Assembly (NCBI GenBank): GCA_017893485.1
Contig: CM030366.1
Location: 101,878,953-101,942,952, forward strand
Source of the DNA: Hemerocallis citrina
Lineage: Eukaryota; Streptophyta; Magnoliopsida; Asparagales; Asphodelaceae
DNA length: 64,000 nucleotides
Direction of reading: 5' to 3'
Shown here piece after piece: positions 58,597 to 64,000 of the stretch. A model generated the notes under the pieces. It searched no databases, was not told where the DNA came from, and saw nothing but the letters and a program-made list of their open reading frames with translations. How positions within the stretch are numbered: position 1 is the stretch's first letter; each line of letters begins with the position of its first letter. The position numbers and the translations under genes are program-made.

Positions 58597-61114
58597 CTTT
58601 TCCACCCTTAGAATAGTTCCACCCCCGGAACTCGCTAGGGTGAAGGTTGTATTTTGTACACAATAAAGAAAAATATCATTATTGTATGTAGAAACTGCAA
58701 CATTAAGAAAATAACTGTAGTATAAAAATAAGCAATAAGGAAAAATAAGGCAAACTCTATATAAGAAAACTATGAGCATCAAAATTTCACAAGAACGGGA
58801 CAAGAAAACTAAGAAAATAGCATAAGAAAAGAAATTTCATACAAAAATAATGTTAGGTAAAGCAAAAATAAAAAATAAACTTAGTCATTAATTGTGGAAT
58901 AGCTCGGAAAACAATGCCATAAAGAGAAACATAGTCAATGAATGATTTATAAATAGGTTTGGTAGTTAAAATTTATCAAAGTAATAAGCGGTATAAAATC
59001 GCAAACTGAATTGGTACTGTATGACAAAAATTGAATTAGTAATTTAAAAGAAGACTATTGGATACCAGTTTGAAAAATAAACGAGAATGAAATATAGTTA
59101 AAAGTATAGACAACAAAAAAATAATTTTGAATACCAATAAAATAGTTTGTAAAGTAATTATAATAATTATACATACGATTTGAAAATTAAAGGTACAGAA
59201 AGCATACATCGAAATACTTCCAAATTGTCAAGTAGAGCAAGAAAAACCAACATACATTATAGACGTACGTAGCGTAAAAGTTATAGGGTGAAATAAACAA
59301 TATTATGATACGAAAATTATAAACGGTTTGTAGGAGTAGAACAAAACATTATAGTAGAAAAAGTAGTAACATATTATTGAAACAATGCAAATATTAATCA
59401 TATAGAACTAACTTACAAATTGAAGGAAAAGTATAAATACAAATTTTATTTTTTTTTGTTGGTGAGTAGCCACCAAATCTGAGAAAAGTTAATAGCATAT
59501 AAAACACGATGAAGTGGTATGAAATGCTAAAAGATTTAAAATACTAGGAAGAAGATAGTTGATATTAAGTAGTGATTATGTAAAATAGGACAGATATAGA
59601 AATCAGTTTAAATAATATAATGTTAGGTTCTAAAATGTTATAAAATAGTATAAGCTAGTAAAAAAAGGAATAGTGGTAAGTAAATATTATAGAAAACGAA
59701 GTAGGGGTTATCTAAGTAGAAAATCTCCTTCTGGTGTAGGTTCGCCTCGTTGGTATCCAACTACAGAATTTCCTCTTCGACCTCAAGTTGCAGAATTGCT
59801 TTTACGATATCCGATTGCAGTTTGCCTTCTGAACATTCGGTTGCAGATTTTGGCTCCCCGACGTCCAGTTGCAGTCTGCCTCCATTGACGTGTAGTTGCA
59901 GATTTGCCCTCTCGACATCAGGTTGCACCAAAACGGGAGATGGAAAGATGTAATCTTCCATTTGTACTTGGATATTGGGTGTTTAATAAATATGATGTTA
60001 TGTTTGAAATTAGTGACATAAAAGTGGATGAAAAAGTTGTAAAGGAAATTACAACGAAAAAAATATTAAAATAGATAAGACTTTAAATATAGGATATACA
60101 AAATTTGTAGTAATGAAACGGATTTATAACATTAAGACGAGAATAGTGTAAAGTATATGCACGAGATGAAAATACAAATGAAAACGATAATTATGTAGTG
60201 TATGTATTATATTGAAAAACTACAAAATTTATGAGTAGCGATTAATAGTAAAAGTGAATATAACAAAACAAATTAGCAAATAATATGCAATAACAATAGT
60301 ATCGAATATAGACAATAAAACAAAATAGTAGGTCATATTTATATGGGTAGAATATTTCAACCTTGTCAAAATATACTGAAATATATAAGGCAATATAAGA
60401 TAAAAAATATTGTATCACAAAATAAAATCATATAAAATGAATGCACATAAGCAAAAATTCATAAGCAAACATTAAAAATATAATAGAAATAATAATTGAA
60501 GAAAATAATAGTTGCAAAATTTATTTAATAAGCGGTAATAAAATACATAAAGTAATAACAAATGTAAACGGATAAACATAAAATGACATAAAAACACAAC
60601 AGACAAAATTTTAAGACTGAAAGACACATAAAAGAAATTTAAAAGATCAAGACTAAGGAAGATAGACAAAATAATAAACATTCAAGGGATTTAATAGTAT
60701 AAGAAAATATTTTTTTGAAAAATATTGAATATGGAAAAAGTACTATGATAAAAATCCACAATTTTTTTTTGGAGAGGGAAGTGTGTTGACGTGTAATGTA
60801 TCATGAATATATGTTCAAATAAACAACGCTTCTGTGCGCCACTCTGATACCCAGTGGAAAATATACTCGCTTACAATCTCACATCAATGCATACGAAGAG
60901 AGCATCATGAATGAAGGTTCCATAACTACTTCATTCACGACTCCGGCCATCCAAAAGGGAAAGGGAAGAGAAAACATCAGTGTATAGAGCAACACAAATG
61001 TAAATCACTAACATTTAAATCTCTATAAACTGAACTCACACTTCTAGTGTCCACCCTAATGTGTCGTCCTTATAAATTTGTACTACTTATTGAAGCGTGG
61101 CTCTGATACCACTC
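58597..61114 (-). mobile_element. Internal region of the large LTR element, no gag-pol
   Basis: It is bounded on the left by the purine tract and on the right by the primer-binding site (complement at 61100-61111). The 2.5 kb are strongly AT-rich. Apart from a minisatellite (59740-59940) I see no gag, protease, RT or integrase motif on either strand, so it must rely on another element's proteins. Confidence 0.7.
59740..59940 (-). repeat. About 27-bp minisatellite, in frame on the minus strand
   Basis: Seven imperfect units carry a GGTTGCAGATTTG-like core. The minus strand is open through them and gives nine-residue repeats, for example VERANLQLH, VNGGRLQLD, IVKAILQLE. It is the only GC-balanced, open segment in the internal region. 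Confidence 0.65.
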
Positions 61115-64000
61115 CGTAACACCCTGAATTCCAAATAAGACTGAATTCGAAGTTTCACAGGATCTTTACACTTCATTTCGTACAATTTTACAAGAAATTT
61201 TAAACTTTATTTCAACAATAATTACATCAGAGTTTTTTACATCAACACGTAGCAAAATAAATAAAATACAACAATAATAATGTAAAATTGTAACAACTTT
61301 AACCTTTAAATAATCATCAGCAGCAAATTCATCTCTATATCTTCTTGTAAACTCTAAGTCCTGCCTATAAAACTGTGGGCACGTCAGTTGCTTACAACAG
61401 ACGAAATATTATACACGGCCATCCTCGCTATGCCGAACAGTATAACGATTCTTAAATACTTTAGCAAATACAACTTGATCATAAACAAAGCTACGAGGAC
61501 TATCTTATTGATGTCGTGTTGTGCTGTGCACTTAGTCCTTAATGCAGTTATTTATATTACATGACACTAATGCACACTTATTCGGATTCTATGCATCGCT
61601 ACTACATAGGATCGAGGGCAAGCATTTAATCGTTCTTCAACTTGTAGGGTTCAATCCCTCGCCTTGATCTAAACTACTACGGAAACTACGATAAGTATCC
61701 TGGGTGTTCTATGGGTTACGAGCCCATGTCCAGGCACCCTGGAGAGAATCCCACGCACTGACACATGACTCATCATGCAGGCATCCTGTGGTCAATTCAC
61801 CTCCTACCATAGACGATGGCACCATCCGTAGTCACTATACCACCCCACAAGCATCGCCACCGGGACGGTACTCTGGAGTAGTGTCCACGCCCTAATCATG
61901 ATGCATCATGAGGACATCCTGTGAACACTCCCACGCTGCCAATCCAATGGCCCACATACTCATGTTTTTCTCTTACTTTCATCACATCTCCACTAGAGTG
62001 TAGTCAGTGGCGGAGCCATACAAATCAAAATGGGGTCTCAAATTTTTTTTCTCCCGGCATCGACATAATTGTTGCCGAAAATCTCTTACTTTACTTTTGT
62101 TTTGAAGAATTAAAGTAATTGGATCAAAATAAAATTATAATCAAAGTAAATATTCGAATTTATATTTTTAGTATCATGTATTTTTTCGCACTTGTACATT
62201 TGTGCTCTAAATTTGGTAAGGGTAATACTAATCAATAATCATACTACACTATTTATACTGTTATAATACTAGAGGTTAAGAGATACGACTCAAATGAATA
62301 AATATACTTGTAACTTGTGTACACACTAGTTTTTTATTCAAAATTTTATCCAATGATTACACAGATCAAATAATAAGTATCACTCTTAATTTTTAGCCCA
62401 AAGCTCATACCACTATTTTGAGCCTTTAATAAGAGGTGGATTAGACTTGGGGGTCCCAAATTTTTTTTAACTGGGGGGACCAAATAAAAATTTTGCTCTA
62501 TATTAGGGGGTTTTACAAAATTTTTGGGGTCCCAAATGCCCCCCCTACTCACTTCCACCCTCCGCCACTGAGTGTAGTCCTTACAATTTCAGTTTGTTTC
62601 ATAAGAAAATCATCACAACCTAGAGCTAGCTTACCCTACCGGACTTAAACCAAAACAAAAGAGACAGTCAGCCTACCTAGCTACTTCTCAAGAGATGCTC
62701 AACCCACACTGGTTAGCTCTCAAATTATAAATAAAACTGCCAGTCACTAGGGTCTCGTCTAGCCTCTAGATTCCAACAACTATCTCTTTCTAGAGATCAA
62801 CAATAATTCATAGTCAATCTCAAATTAAGCTTTCGTTTTCTTTATTCATATCTCTTTCTCAAAGAGAATATTTCTTTATAATCTCATAACACGACATAAG
62901 TCAAATCAACCTCTTATCAATTTAATCTTTTATAACATTGTATACAATTCCAATCTTTATTTAATCAATACTAAAATTACAAAATATCATTTAGAGAAAT
63001 TCTAAGTGCATTCCAACTTTTATTTTTCTTAAAATAACCAGTCACAATTTAATCGATAAAAATTGAGTTCTTTAACAATATTTAATGTAAAAATCCTCTT
63101 TCAATACTCCCAAAATATCTCAAATATTGTAGAAATAATTTTCATGAAGTATAAATATTTTTAGAAGAATAATAGATTTTGTTTTTTTGAAATTTTATCT
63201 CATTTAAAAACCCTCAAAATATAAAAAAAATCAAAAGAAAAAGAAAAGGCCAGCCACAACCAGGTTTCGAACCCAGGACCTGAGCCCACCCGCAGTCATG
63301 AACAGTGACGACCTCAAATTGCACCCTCTGACCAATATGGTCAAGGTGACCAATTGACATAAGAGCAAATTAAATTTTACTTAAGCTTTGGGTTTTGGTT
63401 TTGAGTAAAATTTACATTTTCGAAAAATAAAGTCTCTGAAGAGACTCGAACCCAAGACCTCCGAAACCCCTAGCTATAGTAAACGTATTAACTTGCACTC
63501 AAAGACCACTTGGTCTGAGTGACTAACCTGTCACACAATGAGTTGGGTTTCTCAAACTCCAACTCTCTGTTTATAAATAATCTTTCATATTTCAAAACTC
63601 TTTAAACTCTTTTCTCTTCTAAATTATTTCCTGAAACTTTCTAGATTACTGATTTTATATATTTGTAACAAAACAATATTTAGGAAATATTATTTTGGCA
63701 TTAAAACATGAATTCTCCTTCTAAATTGTGTTTTAGGTCTATAATTTTAACATGGCCGTTTATTGAGATCTCTACCAAATTCTAGTATTACAAACATCAC
63801 AAAATTAATGTCTTTTACTTTTTCTTCTTTTATTTCTACAATGCTCTTTACCATGGTCTCATTCATCATACTAGTATCACAATAAATTTAATAAGCACAA
63901 TTTCAATTATTTCAATTACTAGCCACTCACAAGCATATTTTACATCTAGCATGGTTCAAAATTCACATTTTCATAGCAACATGATAATTTTGATGTAATA
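61115..64000 (-). mobile_element. 5' LTR of the large element, cut by the window end
   Basis: It starts CGTAACACC (a decayed TGTAACACC) and is colinear with 44576-45266 plus 55483 onward, except for a 566-bp MITE insertion at 62005. At least 2.3 kb of it is visible once the MITE is removed. Confidence 0.75.
62005..62570. mobile_element. hAT-type MITE with perfect ends and an empty-site control
   Basis: 566 bp with inverted ends CAGTGGCGGA / TCCGCCACTG and a perfect 8-bp duplication AGTGTAGT (61997-62004, 62571-62578). The homologous position in the other LTR (near 55634-55645) reads AGTGTAGT once with no insert, which shows the exact pre-insertion site. Confidence 0.88.

Overview
The window is nuclear DNA of a flowering plant. 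Its two host genes have GT-AG introns and encode close relatives of plant VPS35 and NTF2. Around them is AT-rich intergenic DNA built from nested plant-type transposons: Ty1/copia, Ty3/gypsy of the Athila type and of a giant-LTR type, LINE-like, Helitron, MULE and hAT. I cannot name the species from sequence alone.

Layout. 1-10423 (+): the last ten exons of a VPS35 retromer gene (about 329 C-terminal residues). Its 6.9-kb third visible intron was enlarged by an antisense, decayed copia element (2837-8061, TSD ATTAT). 11131-16543: a LINE-like retroposon on the minus strand with a 15-bp TSD, split by a 3.4-kb giant LTR (copy A). 17098-19769: a pile of small Helitron-like elements, some nested in each other and one holding a hAT MITE. 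19979-21115: a non-autonomous MULE with about 350-bp terminal inverted repeats and a 9-bp TSD, built from ten short palindromes and lying just upstream of the next gene. 21429-27447 (+): an NTF2 gene whose first coding exon is split by a young Tork/Tnt1-like copia element (21665-26493). 28552-37613: two more giant LTRs (B and C, minus), C inserted just beside B. About 38030-43800: a decayed MULE transposase gene split by a fourth giant LTR (D, plus), which itself holds a hAT-like element. 44369-64000: a large LTR element without recognisable gag-pol (LTRs about 3.8 kb). Its left LTR carries a complete 10.2-kb Athila retrotransposon, and its right LTR, cut by the window end, carries a hAT MITE.

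How the parts relate. The nesting gives relative ages: Athila is younger than the LTR it entered, LTR D is younger than the MULE transposase, and copia B is younger than the NTF2 exon. No operon-like organisation is expected or seen. The two host genes have housekeeping roles (retromer sorting at endosomes, and Ran import through the nuclear pore) and are related here only by position.

The most unusual signals are the palindrome-built MULE upstream of NTF2, the clean exonic disruption of NTF2, and the giant LTR family. All four long copies of that family keep GC-AG intron-like signals at matching positions, and three keep a 15-codon tail in the same phase. Everything is read by eye; coordinates of TSD-bounded elements are exact, and those of older fragments are approximate.
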